Assembly (NCBI GenBank): GCA_027698105.1 | Contig: JAQERH010000012.1 | Location: forward strand, 1 to 64,000 | Reading direction: 5' to 3' | DNA from: Lachnospiraceae bacterium AM93-12TA | GTDB lineage: Bacteria > Bacillota > Clostridia > Lachnospirales > Lachnospiraceae | Length of the DNA: 64,000 nt | Part shown: positions 7,871-16,095 of the stretch, one piece after another | Layout of the letters: each line of letters opens with the position of its first letter | Numbering within the stretch: the first letter of the stretch is position 1 | Made by a program: the position numbers and the translations under genes | Notes under the pieces: model-generated | Databases searched by the model: none | The model's input: only the letters and a program-made list of their open reading frames with translations | What the model was told of the DNA's origin: nothing

Positions 7871-9618
7871 ATTTAACAATTAATAAACAGCATGTCTGCG
7901 TCCCGGAGGGAACCACCATCCTTGAGGCCGCCAGACAGATTGGAATTAAAATTCCCACTCTTTGCTATTTAAAGGATATCAATGAGATCGGCGCCTGCCG
8001 TGTCTGTATCGTAGAAGTAGCCGGAATCAGCCGTCTTGTTACCTCCTGCAACACACTGGTAACAGAGGGAATGGAAGTTATTACAAACAGCGCCCGTGTC
8101 CGGGAAGCCAGAAAAACTAATGTAGAGCTGATTCTCTCTCAGCACCATACAGAATGCCCTACCTGCGTTCGAAGCGGAAACTGCTCCCTGCAGAAAATCG
8201 CCAACGATCTGAATCTGGTTTCCAACGAGTACCCGATCCGCTACGCAAAGACGAAATGGACCTCCACCTTCCCTCTTGTAAGGGATGCCGGTAAGTGTAT
8301 TAAATGTATGCGCTGCGTCCAGATCTGTGATAAAGTTCAGAGCCTGAATGTATGGGATATTTCCAATACAGGCTCCCGCACAACGGTAGACGTTTCCATG
8401 GGACGGGAAATTAAGATGTCCGACTGTTCCCTCTGCGGCCAGTGTATTACCCACTGCCCTACCGGAGCTCTCCAGGAGCGGGACGATGTCTCCAGAATTT
8501 TTGATATCCACGGTGATCTCAGCAATCCTGATAAAATCACAGTGGTTCAGATTGCCCCTGCTGTCCGTGCCGCGTGGGGAGAAGAGTTCGGCCTTTCCAG
8601 AGACTTTGCCACAGACAAACGAATGGTAGCCGCTCTTCGCCGCATGGGCTTTGACTATATTTTCGATACCACCTTCAGTGCGGATTTAACCATTATGGAG
8701 GAAGGCAGCGAGCTGTTAGAGCGTTTAAACCACAGGGAAGACTACAAATGGCCTATGTTTACCTCCTGCTGCCCAGGCTGGGTGCGGTTCCTGAAATCAC
8801 AATATCCTGATATGACGGATCAGTTATCCACAGCCAAGTCACCTCAGCAGATGTTCGGCGCTGTAACTAAGAGCTACTTCGCCGCCCGGCTGGGTGTAGA
8901 TCCGGACAGTGTCACCTGTATTTCCATCATGCCCTGCGTAGCGAAAAAGCAGGAGGCAGATCTGCCCACCATGTATGACAATGGCATAAACGGCGGTATT
9001 AAAGACGTGGATTACGTACTGACCACCAGGGAAATCTGCCGTCTCATCAAAGCAGAGCAGATCGATGTAGCCTCTCTTCCTGAGGAAGAATTTGACTCCC
9101 CGTTAGGGGAAGGTTCCGGAGCCGGTGTCATTTTCGGCGCCACGGGAGGAGTCATGGAGGCAGCCCTGAGAACCAGCTACAGCATTGTAACCGGCAAAAA
9201 TCCAAAGCCGGACGCTTTCTCCAATGTGCGGGGTATGGACGGCTGGAAGGAAGCAGAGTTTAAGCTGGGAGGCACGATTCTCAAGACAGCTGTAGCCAGC
9301 GGCCTGGGAAATACGCGAAAGCTTATCACTGCTCTTCAAAAAGGAGAGGTCAGCTATGATTTCGTAGAGATTATGGCCTGTCCCGGCGGCTGCGCCGGAG
9401 GCGGCGGACAGCCGATTCACGATGGACAGGAGCTGGCCGAGCAGAGAAGCTCCAAGCTCTATGCCATGGATCAGAAAAATGCAGTCCGCTTCTCCCATGA
9501 AAATGAAGAGGTAAAAGAGCTGTACAAGAATTATTTTGGAAAACCAGGATCTCACCTGGCCCATAAACTGCTCCACACTGACCACAATGGCTGGGATATG
9601 CCGTTTGGAGGCAAATAA
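7864..9618 (+). CDS. [FeFe] hydrogenase catalytic subunit (584 aa)
   Basis: Complete [FeFe] hydrogenase large subunit. In order: a 2Fe-2S domain (Cys34, 45, 48, 62), a His-ligated 4Fe-4S site (HHTECPTC...C, His94/95, Cys98, 101, 107), two further 4Fe-4S clusters (CIKCMRCVQIC 145-155; CSLCGQCITHC 188-198), then the H-cluster motifs TSCCPGW (300-306), MPCVAKK (356-362) and ACPGGCAGGGG (504-514). All H-cluster Cys ligands are present and the small-subunit-like C-terminus is included. No signal peptide, so cytoplasmic. Paired only with the flavoprotein upstream; no HydC-like or HydB-like gene and no maturases (HydE/F/G) lie in the window. Likely couples NAD(P)H or ferredoxin redox to H2; direction is not deducible here. 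Confidence 0.95.
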   Translation: MVNLTINKQHVCVPEGTTILEAARQIGIKIPTLCYLKDINEIGACRVCIVEVAGISRLVTSCNTLVTEGMEVITNSARVREARKTNVELILSQHHTECPTCVRSGNCSLQKIANDLNLVSNEYPIRYAKTKWTSTFPLVRDAGKCIKCMRCVQICDKVQSLNVWDISNTGSRTTVDVSMGREIKMSDCSLCGQCITHCPTGALQERDDVSRIFDIHGDLSNPDKITVVQIAPAVRAAWGEEFGLSRDFATDKRMVAALRRMGFDYIFDTTFSADLTIMEEGSELLERLNHREDYKWPMFTSCCPGWVRFLKSQYPDMTDQLSTAKSPQQMFGAVTKSYFAARLGVDPDSVTCISIMPCVAKKQEADLPTMYDNGINGGIKDVDYVLTTREICRLIKAEQIDVASLPEEEFDSPLGEGSGAGVIFGATGGVMEAALRTSYSIVTGKNPKPDAFSNVRGMDGWKEAEFKLGGTILKTAVASGLGNTRKLITALQKGEVSYDFVEIMACPGGCAGGGGQPIHDGQELAEQRSSKLYAMDQKNAVRFSHENEEVKELYKNYFGKPGSHLAHKLLHTDHNGWDMPFGGK

Positions 9619-9628
9619 AAAGACATAA

Positions 9629-9795
9629 AATCGGCAGGTCTGCTATGATAAGCTGCGTTTTCTGCTCGGTTCACGCACCCTTTATCCGTCATCCGCGAAA
9701 ACTCGCCTTTCGGCTCAAACATTTCGCTCTGTGACGGAAATTAGCGTAAACCTCCCTGCGAAAGCCTCGCTGTCATCATACCAGACCTGCCGATT
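9629..9795. repeat. long imperfect inverted repeat with nested stems
   Basis: Arms at 9629-9651 and 9773-9795 match in 21 of 23 positions as inverted copies. The interior of about 120 bases holds further complementary pairs, such as CCGTCA near 9687 against TGACGG near 9732 and several CGCGAAA/TTTCGC-like pieces. It fills the space between two convergent genes. It may be a folded 3' element, a MITE-like intergenic repeat or a degenerate two-way terminator; there is no clear T-run. Confidence 0.6.
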
Positions 9796-9820
9796 CTGTT
9801 TTAAACTCCGATACAAAAAA

Positions 9821-10330
9821 TTAATCTTCCCTTACCAGCACCGCCTCGATGCTTCCAATATACATGGTATGATAATTTTTATCTGCATACCACTTCTCGT
9901 CATTCTCCTGAACATCAAAGCCCTCCGGCCCCATATACTGGTGATACTGCTTACGGCAGACAAAAATCATCTTCGCCTCCTCAAAGGCTGTCGTCCCGTC
10001 CACCTCCATGGGCGTCAGACCAGCTTCCTGAATCTTGTTCCTGTCTCTTCCGGAAACTGTTCCACACAGGTTCAGAGCCGGGCGGAAGGACTCGTCAAAT
10101 ACAGACAGGGTAAACAGATCTTCTCTGTCCACAAACTCCTTCGTGTAGCGTGACTGACGGATGTAAGCAGTCGCAGACGGCTTTCCCCAAATCACACCCA
10201 GACCGCCCCAGCTGGCAGTCATGGTATTGCACTCTTTCTCAGTTCCTGCTGTAATGAGCAGCCAGTCCTTTCCAATAACAGTAAATGGATTCACAGACAG
10301 CTCCTCTGGTTTCACACGTTTAAACGGCAT
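9821..10330 (-). CDS. flavin reductase-like FMN-binding protein (169 aa)
   Basis: Small split-barrel flavoprotein of the flavin reductase family. Recognisable are the N-terminal strand with WLLITAG, NTMTASWGGLGVIWGKP (the MTASWGG loop contacts FMN in this family), IRQSRYTKEFVDR and LFTLSVFDES. The length of about 170 residues is normal for family members that bind FMN and reduce it or a small substrate with NAD(P)H. The ATG has GGGAGG upstream. The gene stands alone between the hydrogenase repeat element and a membrane protein gene, so its physiological partner is unknown. Confidence 0.85.
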   Translation of the reverse strand: MPFKRVKPEELSVNPFTVIGKDWLLITAGTEKECNTMTASWGGLGVIWGKPSATAYIRQSRYTKEFVDREDLFTLSVFDESFRPALNLCGTVSGRDRNKIQEAGLTPMEVDGTTAFEEAKMIFVCRKQYHQYMGPEGFDVQENDEKWYADKNYHTMYIGSIEAVLVRED

Positions 10331-10373
10331 CTTCTTATTCCTCCCCTATTTCTTATTAAGCTCAGTCAGGCTC

Positions 10374-10859
10374 TTATCTTCCCCTCATATTTCTGAACAG
10401 GGACACAATCAACAGTCCAATTAAAATCGGTGTCGCAAAGCGGAATAAAATAGCAAAAATTCCGCCTACCACTGACAGCACGGTAAACAGCACCAGACAC
10501 AAAACTGCGATAATCAGAAGCTTCCAATACCATTTATTCAGGTTCACATAGTGAAATCCAGAATATCCGCTCTGGCCTGAGCTATAGCTTCCGGATGAAC
10601 GGTCTGTACCTGCATAACCTCCGGAGGAAGCACTTTCTTCGCTCTCATAGCTGCCGGATCCCCCGCTGGTATCGATAATCGTTCTGGCAATCAGCCTGGG
10701 GCTTCCAATCTCCTCTGTCACCTCTGCCTCTGAACGCCCCTTGGACGTCTCCTGGGAAATGTAGTTATCATAGTAGCGGAGGTTTTCCGATATAAGTTCA
10801 GGGGAAACCTCTCCTCTCAGGGCAGCCTCCAGCTCCTTTAAAAATTCTGTTTTCTTCAT
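10374..10859 (-). CDS. DUF1700/HAAS-like membrane protein (161 aa)
   Basis: Starts with a helical domain (MKKTEFLKELEAALRGEVSPE, then YYDNYISQE and EEIGSPRLIARTII) that matches the HAAS/DUF1700 pattern often found beside PadR-type regulators and envelope-stress genes. A Gly/Ser/Tyr-rich linker follows (about 62-95), then a hydrophobic C-terminus with two predicted membrane segments and a short basic tail. The open frame reaches 10910, but the ATG at 10859 has an AGGAG site and begins the conserved domain, so it is preferred. No PadR gene is adjacent. Role unknown; membrane location is inferred from the helices. Confidence 0.72.
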   Translation of the reverse strand: MKKTEFLKELEAALRGEVSPELISENLRYYDNYISQETSKGRSEAEVTEEIGSPRLIARTIIDTSGGSGSYESEESASSGGYAGTDRSSGSYSSGQSGYSGFHYVNLNKWYWKLLIIAVLCLVLFTVLSVVGGIFAILFRFATPILIGLLIVSLFRNMRGR

Positions 10860-11017
10860 ATAAATTGTATCTCCTAAATGATATCCTGCGTTTTTCCTTA
10901 TGCGCTCCATCCAGTTGATTTTCTGACAGGATTATAGTACCATATTATCATAAAAAAAGAAAGTTTCTTCACAATAAACGCCAGGCAGATTGTAACAGTT
11001 CTTAAGGAGGAAATATT

Positions 11018-11869
11018 ATGACCCATATGAATGAATCCAGCCTTCCCAGCGAACAGCTGTATGTATTCGGCACAGGAAATGCCGCTGTCACCCGCTGCTA
11101 TAATACCTGTTTTGCCCTCCGGACCGAAGATCCCCAGTCCGGCCAGACTGAATTTTTCATGGTCGACGCTGGAGGCGGAAATGGTATTCTGGGCATCCTG
11201 GAACAGATGCAGGTTCCCCTTTCACAGATTCACCACATTTTCGTCACCCATGAGCACACAGACCATATTCTTGGTATTGTCTGGATGGTGCGTATGATCG
11301 GAACCCAGATGAAAAAAGGCGCTTACCAGGGAACCCTCTCTATCTACTGCCATGACGGTCTTCTGGAAACCATCCGGACGCTCTGCCGCCTGACACTTCA
11401 GAAGAAGTTTTACGATCTCATTGGCACGCAGATTCTTCTCATCCCTGTGGCAGATGGGGAAACACGGGACATTCTCAGTTACCCTGTTACCTTTTTTGAC
11501 ATTCACTCCACCAAAGCCCGTCAGTTCGGCTTTACTACCGTGCTTAAAAACGGTAAGAAATTTACCTGCACCGGAGACGAGCCGTTTCAGGAGCTGTGTC
11601 TTCCCTATGTCAAAGACAGCTCCTGGCTCCTCCACGAGGCATTCTGTCTCTACAGCCAGAGAGAGCAGTTCCATCCCTATGAAAAGCATCACAGCACCGT
11701 CCGTGAGGCCTGTCAGCTGGCGGAACAGCTTTCCATCCCTAATCTGGTGCTCTGGCACACAGAGGACAAAAATCTTTCTGAGAGAAAGCGCCTTTATACA
11801 GAAGAGGGCACAGAATATTATTCCGGCCGCCTAATGGTTCCAGATGACGGAGAGATTATTCTGCTGTAG
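11018..11869 (+). CDS. MBL-fold metallo-hydrolase, RNase Z-like (283 aa)
   Basis: Metallo-beta-lactamase fold protein. The metal-binding motif reads THEHTDH (about residues 76-82), with a further Asp in a CTGDE segment and a distal His in LWHTED near the C-terminus, the arrangement of RNase Z/ElaC-like and lactonase-like family members. The N-terminal GTGNAAVTRCYNTCFAL resembles the GTG-xx-P/A glycine loop of that group. AAGGAGG precedes the ATG at 7 bases. Substrate is not clear: the usual long tRNA-binding exosite of RNase Z was not identified. Its last 14 bases overlap the convergent thioesterase gene. Confidence 0.82.
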   Translation: MTHMNESSLPSEQLYVFGTGNAAVTRCYNTCFALRTEDPQSGQTEFFMVDAGGGNGILGILEQMQVPLSQIHHIFVTHEHTDHILGIVWMVRMIGTQMKKGAYQGTLSIYCHDGLLETIRTLCRLTLQKKFYDLIGTQILLIPVADGETRDILSYPVTFFDIHSTKARQFGFTTVLKNGKKFTCTGDEPFQELCLPYVKDSSWLLHEAFCLYSQREQFHPYEKHHSTVREACQLAEQLSIPNLVLWHTEDKNLSERKRLYTEEGTEYYSGRLMVPDDGEIILL

Positions 11870-12278
11870 GAATTCTGTTTTCCTGTTCCAGATGATAGAA
11901 TGTCATGGTAGTAGCTGCAATCAGCTCATTCCTGTCGTCAAACACCTGGCAGTCACAGACGGAAAAGGTCTTTCCGTGCTTTACTACCCTGGCCTCAGCC
12001 GTGATGATTCCCTCTGGCTTTCCAGGCCGTAAAAACTGGATATTTCCGTTGACTGTAGTGACACGGCAGCCGTATCCTATAACAGCGCTTCCTGACACAG
12101 TGTCCGCCAGGGAAAACAGGCAGCCTCCATGGATAATTCCCAGGGGATTCAGATGAAGCTTTTCTGCCTTCATCTCTCCCTTGGCCCATCCCTCTCCTCT
12201 CTCTACAATTCTAATTCCCAGAGCAGTTCTGAAATTTAGCTCCTCTGTCTTCTGATTGTTCTGATTCAAACCTTCCAT
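11856..12278 (-). CDS. PaaI-family hotdog thioesterase (140 aa)
   Basis: Hotdog-fold acyl-CoA thioesterase of the PaaI/YbgC-like group. The family signature HGG plus a helix with catalytic Asp is visible (NPLGIIHGGCLFSLADTVSG, about residues 44-63), followed by strands with VTTVNGNIQFLRP. Length is normal. It probably hydrolyses aryl- or acyl-CoA thioesters; the substrate is not predictable. The gene is divergent from the M23 peptidase gene and its 3' end overlaps the MBL gene by 14 bases. Confidence 0.85.
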   Translation of the reverse strand: MEGLNQNNQKTEELNFRTALGIRIVERGEGWAKGEMKAEKLHLNPLGIIHGGCLFSLADTVSGSAVIGYGCRVTTVNGNIQFLRPGKPEGIITAEARVVKHGKTFSVCDCQVFDDRNELIAATTMTFYHLEQENRIPTAE

Positions 12279-12437
12279 CTTTCCTTCCTTTCTGTACTTT
12301 TATACTCTGATTCTGAGAAAATTTCTCTTCTGCCACTCATTCTTCCTGCCCTGCCTGTCATAACCGGCTTCCTGTCCTCATATGATCTGAATAAGCATAT
12401 TCCGCCGTTTGTCCGGCGTATGATTGGAGGGTTCTCT

Positions 12438-13808
12438 GTGCGAAACATATGGAAACGGATTTCTAATGCCTATGACAGGATTTTATTATTTTTTTATCGG
12501 AAACGTGCCGGTTTCCTCATCTCTGCCGAAATTCTGGCTCTGCTGTTTCTTGGGGGATGTCTGATTTTAAAAGCATATCCACACTCTCCCGCCGCCAGCT
12601 GTCTGCTGTCCCTTCTCTCTCAGGAGCGCATCGGTACAGCCGGAGCAGATTCCCAGCAAAATCATTTTATCAAGTGGGTCGATTTTAATGTTCCGGAGGA
12701 AGCTATGACAAAAGCCTTCCGGCTGGACGTAGCCACCTGTCAGCAGCAGATTCACCTGAACTGGATTGAGCTTCTGGCCTTCCTGGGCGCCAGATACGGA
12801 GGCGATTTTTCCAATTATCAGGAAGCTGACATGGATGAGCTGGCTGAGCGCCTTCAGAACGGTATTTCCATGGAACAGCTCTCTGCTGATGTGAAACAGT
12901 ATCCCTACTATCTGGAAGCCTATACAGCTGTTCTGGGCGGACTGGTAGGATACTATGAAATTGAAATTCCTGTTTCTGAGGCGCCGTCCTTCGCTCTGTC
13001 CGACGCCCGGATCCAGGAGGATCATCCCTCTTCCTCCGCTTCTTCCTCCTCCGGTCAGGATCCGGAAAAAGTCTGGGTCACCAAATATGGCCTGAAGGGC
13101 TTTCTGCCCATTGCCAAGGGCTTTTCCTACACAGACTACGATGATTTCGGCGTTTCCCGCTCCTACGGCTATCAAAGAAAGCACCTGGGCCATGATATGA
13201 TGGGGCAGACCGGCACGCCCGTCATAGCTGCTGAATCCGGCTATGTGGAAACTATGGGGTGGAATCAGTATGGGGGCTGGCGCATCGGCATCCGCAGTTT
13301 TGATAAAAAGCGGTATTATTATTACGCCCATCTGAGAAAAGACTATCCCTATCAGAGCTGTCTCTCTGAGGGAAGCATCGTCACTGCCGGGGATGTCATC
13401 GGATACATGGGCCGGACTGGCTACAGTTCTGCTGAAAATACCAACAATATTGACAAAACACATCTTCACTTCGGCCTTCAGCTCATCTTCGATGAATCCC
13501 AGAAGGAGGGAAACGGAGAAATCTGGATCAACTGCTATGAGCTGATGAAGTTTTTAAGCATTAATCAGTCGGAAGCAGCCAGGCAGGACGGCACGAAGGA
13601 ATGGAAGCGAATCTACGAAATGAAAGATCCAGCTGCAGAAGAAGCCAAAAAATCAAAGCTCCCGGAACCTGAAAACGACAAACAGCAGCAGTCAGGCCAT
13701 AAGGCCTGCCCTGCTGCTTTCTTATACCAGTATCCAGTGGAAACAGAAATGTTCCTGCCTGCGCTACTGAATCACGCGGACTCTCATCATTCCTTTAATT
13801 CCCTTTAA
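12438..13808 (+). CDS. membrane-anchored M23 family metallopeptidase (456 aa)
   Basis: A single N-terminal transmembrane segment (about residues 22-45) is followed by an extracytoplasmic region and a C-terminal peptidase M23/LytM domain. The Zn site shows GHDMMG (about 250), a YYYYAHL segment and HLHFGLQL. This family cleaves peptidoglycan cross-bridges or acts in spore and cell-wall remodelling. The GTG at 12438 is preferred over the ATG at 12420 because GGAGG lies 7 bases ahead of it. The C-terminal 30 or so residues are low in conservation and are encoded across a terminator-like hairpin (13683-13718) and 45 bases of the convergent serA gene, so the original stop may have been lost. Confidence 0.8.
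   Translation: MRNIWKRISNAYDRILLFFYRKRAGFLISAEILALLFLGGCLILKAYPHSPAASCLLSLLSQERIGTAGADSQQNHFIKWVDFNVPEEAMTKAFRLDVATCQQQIHLNWIELLAFLGARYGGDFSNYQEADMDELAERLQNGISMEQLSADVKQYPYYLEAYTAVLGGLVGYYEIEIPVSEAPSFALSDARIQEDHPSSSASSSSGQDPEKVWVTKYGLKGFLPIAKGFSYTDYDDFGVSRSYGYQRKHLGHDMMGQTGTPVIAAESGYVETMGWNQYGGWRIGIRSFDKKRYYYYAHLRKDYPYQSCLSEGSIVTAGDVIGYMGRTGYSSAENTNNIDKTHLHFGLQLIFDESQKEGNGEIWINCYELMKFLSINQSEAARQDGTKEWKRIYEMKDPAAEEAKKSKLPEPENDKQQQSGHKACPAAFLYQYPVETEMFLPALLNHADSHHSFNSL
13683..13718. terminator. terminator-like hairpin inside the 3' end of the M23 gene
   Basis: Arms CAGCAGCAGTCAGGCC and GGCCTGCCCTGCTGCT close on an ATAA loop, with a short T-rich tail on the plus strand (TTTCTTAT). It sits between the convergent M23 and serA genes and would normally be expected outside coding sequence. 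Confidence 0.6.
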
Positions 13809-14927
13809 TTTTTCCAGCGTCTCCTGATCGACTCTTGTTTCCAGGTCGATCATAGTGTAGGCGTATTTGTCCCGGCTCTTGTTGACCATGTTGGCAATAT
13901 TCATATCTGTCGCAGCCAGAATAGCGGAAATCTGTCCGATCATATTAGGGATATTCATATGAAGCAGAGCTACACGGTTGACAGAAGCGCAAACTCCCAT
14001 ATCACAGTCCGGATAATTAACAGAATGGTGGATATTTCCATTTTCCAGATAATCCATCAGCTCTTTGACGGCCATCAGAGCACAGTTATCCTCCGATTCC
14101 TCTGTGGAAGCACCCAGATGTGGTGTCGCAATCACATGCTCCATCTCCATGACGGCCGGATTTGGGAAATCTGTCACATAGCGCTTTACTTTTCCCTCAG
14201 CCAGAGCATTCTTCATGTCTGCGTCATTCACCAGCAGATCTCTGGCAAAGTTTAAAATTACAACTCCATCCTTCATCTTTCCCATGCTTTCCCTGTTAAT
14301 CATGCCCCTGGTGGAGTCAAGAAGCGGCACATGGACAGTAATGTAATCGCACTCACTGTAAATGGTATCTAAATCTGTAATGTGGCGCACGTCTCTGGAA
14401 AGCATCCAGGCAGCATTGACAGAAATAAACGGATCATAGCCCAGCACCTCCATGCCCAGGCCGGCGGCTGCATTCGCCACTTCCGCTCCGATAGCTCCCA
14501 GGCCGATGACTCCCAGCTTCTTTCCCTTAATTTCATGACCGGCAAAGGCCTTTTTGGCCTTCTCCATATCCTTGGAAATATTTTCATTTCCTGCGTTTTC
14601 CCTGCACCAGTTCATGCCTCCGGCCACATCTCTGGCAGCTAACAGCATACCGGCCAATACCAGCTCCTTTACGCCGTTGGCATTGGCTCCCGGCGTGTTG
14701 AACACTACAATTCCGCGGCTGGCACACTCATCTAAAGGAATATTATTGACTCCGGCTCCGGCTCTGGCTATGGCTCTCAGATTTTCAGAGAACTCCATCC
14801 CGTGCATGGAGGCGCTTCTCACCAGAATTCCATCAGCCTCCTCTGCGTGCTCTGTCATCTCATAGCTTTCTGTAAAAAGTCCTGTCCCATACTTGGAAAT
14901 CGGGTTCAGGCAGTGAATCTTTCTCAT
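13764..14927 (-). CDS. serA: D-3-phosphoglycerate dehydrogenase (387 aa)
   Basis: First enzyme of serine synthesis: oxidises 3-phosphoglycerate with NAD+. The protein has the D-isomer 2-hydroxyacid dehydrogenase fold with NAD motif GLGAIGAEVANAA (about 143-155), the active-site Arg/Glu/His set (HVPLLDSTRGMI, LNFARD, ATPHLGASTEES) and a C-terminal ACT domain (NIPNMIGQISAILAATDMNIANM) typical of serine-sensitive forms. The open frame extends to 14972, but the ATG at 14927 has GGGAGG at 8 bases. It is the last gene of the serC-serA pair, with 25 bases after serC. Confidence 0.95.
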   Translation of the reverse strand: MRKIHCLNPISKYGTGLFTESYEMTEHAEEADGILVRSASMHGMEFSENLRAIARAGAGVNNIPLDECASRGIVVFNTPGANANGVKELVLAGMLLAARDVAGGMNWCRENAGNENISKDMEKAKKAFAGHEIKGKKLGVIGLGAIGAEVANAAAGLGMEVLGYDPFISVNAAWMLSRDVRHITDLDTIYSECDYITVHVPLLDSTRGMINRESMGKMKDGVVILNFARDLLVNDADMKNALAEGKVKRYVTDFPNPAVMEMEHVIATPHLGASTEESEDNCALMAVKELMDYLENGNIHHSVNYPDCDMGVCASVNRVALLHMNIPNMIGQISAILAATDMNIANMVNKSRDKYAYTMIDLETRVDQETLEKLKGIKGMMRVRVIQ

Positions 14928-14952
14928 CTTCATTTCCTCCCTGGCTGTCAAA

Positions 14953-16035
14953 TCAGCTGTTTTTCTTCTCAAATTCCCGCATGAATTCTACAAGCTTTGC
15001 CACACCCTCTTCCGGCATGGCGTTGTAGATGCTGGCTCTCATTCCGCCTACGGTTCTGTGACCTTTTAAGTTTACAAATCCAGCTTCCTTGGCTTCCTTT
15101 ATAAACTTGGCATCCATCTCCTCAGATCCTGTCACAAAAGGCACATTCATCAAAGAGCGGTCTTTCTTTTCAACGGTTCCTTTAAACATCTGGCTTTCAT
15201 CCAGAAAATCATAGAGAAGCTTTGCCTTTCTCTCATTTTTCTCCTTCATAGCCTCAAGACCGCCCTGCTTTTTCAGCCACTTAAATACCTTTCCGCAGAT
15301 ATAAATGCAGTAGGTCGGAGGCGTATTATAGAGAGAATCATTGTCAGCATAGGTCTTATATCGAAGCATGGTAGGCGTTCCGGGAAGGACATCCTCTGTG
15401 ATCAGATCCTCCCTTACAATGGCAATGGCCATTCCGGCAGGACCTACGTTTTTCTGTACTCCGCCCCAGATAATTCCAAATTTAGACACATCTAACGGTT
15501 CGGACAGGAAGCAGGAGGACACATCTGCCACCAGAATCTTTCCCTTTGTATTGGGAAGCTCCGGAAATCTTGTTCCGTAAATGGTATTGTTCAGGCAGAT
15601 GTATACATAGTCTGCATCCTCGTCTACCGGAAGGTCGGAGCAGTCCGGAATATAGCTGAAGGTTCTGTCCTCGCTGGAGGCAATCGCATGGGCTGTTCCA
15701 TACATCTGAGCCTCCTTAAACGCCTTCTTGGCCCACTGGCCGGTGATAATGTAGTCTCCCACCTTATTTTTCATCAGGTTCATGGGAACCATGGCAAACT
15801 GCATATGGCCGCCGCCCTGGATAAACAGTACCTTGTAATTGTCAGGAATATGCATTAAATCCCGCAGATCCTGCTCCGCCTCCTTGAGAATATCCTGAAA
15901 GTCCTTAGAGCGATGGCTCATCTCCATCACTGACATGCCGCAGCCCCTGTAATCCATCATCTCTTCTGACGCTTCCCTGAGTACCTCCTCAGGCATCACG
16001 GCTGGACCTGCCGAAAAATTGTAGACTCTGCTCAT
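14953..16035 (-). CDS. serC: phosphoserine aminotransferase (360 aa)
   Basis: PLP-dependent class V aminotransferase converting 3-phosphohydroxypyruvate to phosphoserine. Hallmarks are the N-terminal YNFSAGPA, an internal GGGHMQFAM loop, and the PLP-lysine segment WGGVQKNVGPAG (about 197-208), where Lys binds the cofactor. Full length for the family and a strong AGGAGG site before the ATG. Adjacent to serA in the same direction, so two of the three serine-pathway steps are together; a serB phosphatase is not present in the window. Confidence 0.96.
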   Translation of the reverse strand: MSRVYNFSAGPAVMPEEVLREASEEMMDYRGCGMSVMEMSHRSKDFQDILKEAEQDLRDLMHIPDNYKVLFIQGGGHMQFAMVPMNLMKNKVGDYIITGQWAKKAFKEAQMYGTAHAIASSEDRTFSYIPDCSDLPVDEDADYVYICLNNTIYGTRFPELPNTKGKILVADVSSCFLSEPLDVSKFGIIWGGVQKNVGPAGMAIAIVREDLITEDVLPGTPTMLRYKTYADNDSLYNTPPTYCIYICGKVFKWLKKQGGLEAMKEKNERKAKLLYDFLDESQMFKGTVEKKDRSLMNVPFVTGSEEMDAKFIKEAKEAGFVNLKGHRTVGGMRASIYNAMPEEGVAKLVEFMREFEKKNS

Positions 16036-16095
16036 AACTGCTCCTCCTTCTATCTATTCTCTCTTTCTATCTGTCAGCGCCTGTATCTGCCGGCA

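Noticed and set aside
12567..13469. 300-codon open frame antisense to the M23 peptidase gene
   Set aside because: The M23 motifs are clear on the plus strand and the antisense product has no recognisable domain.
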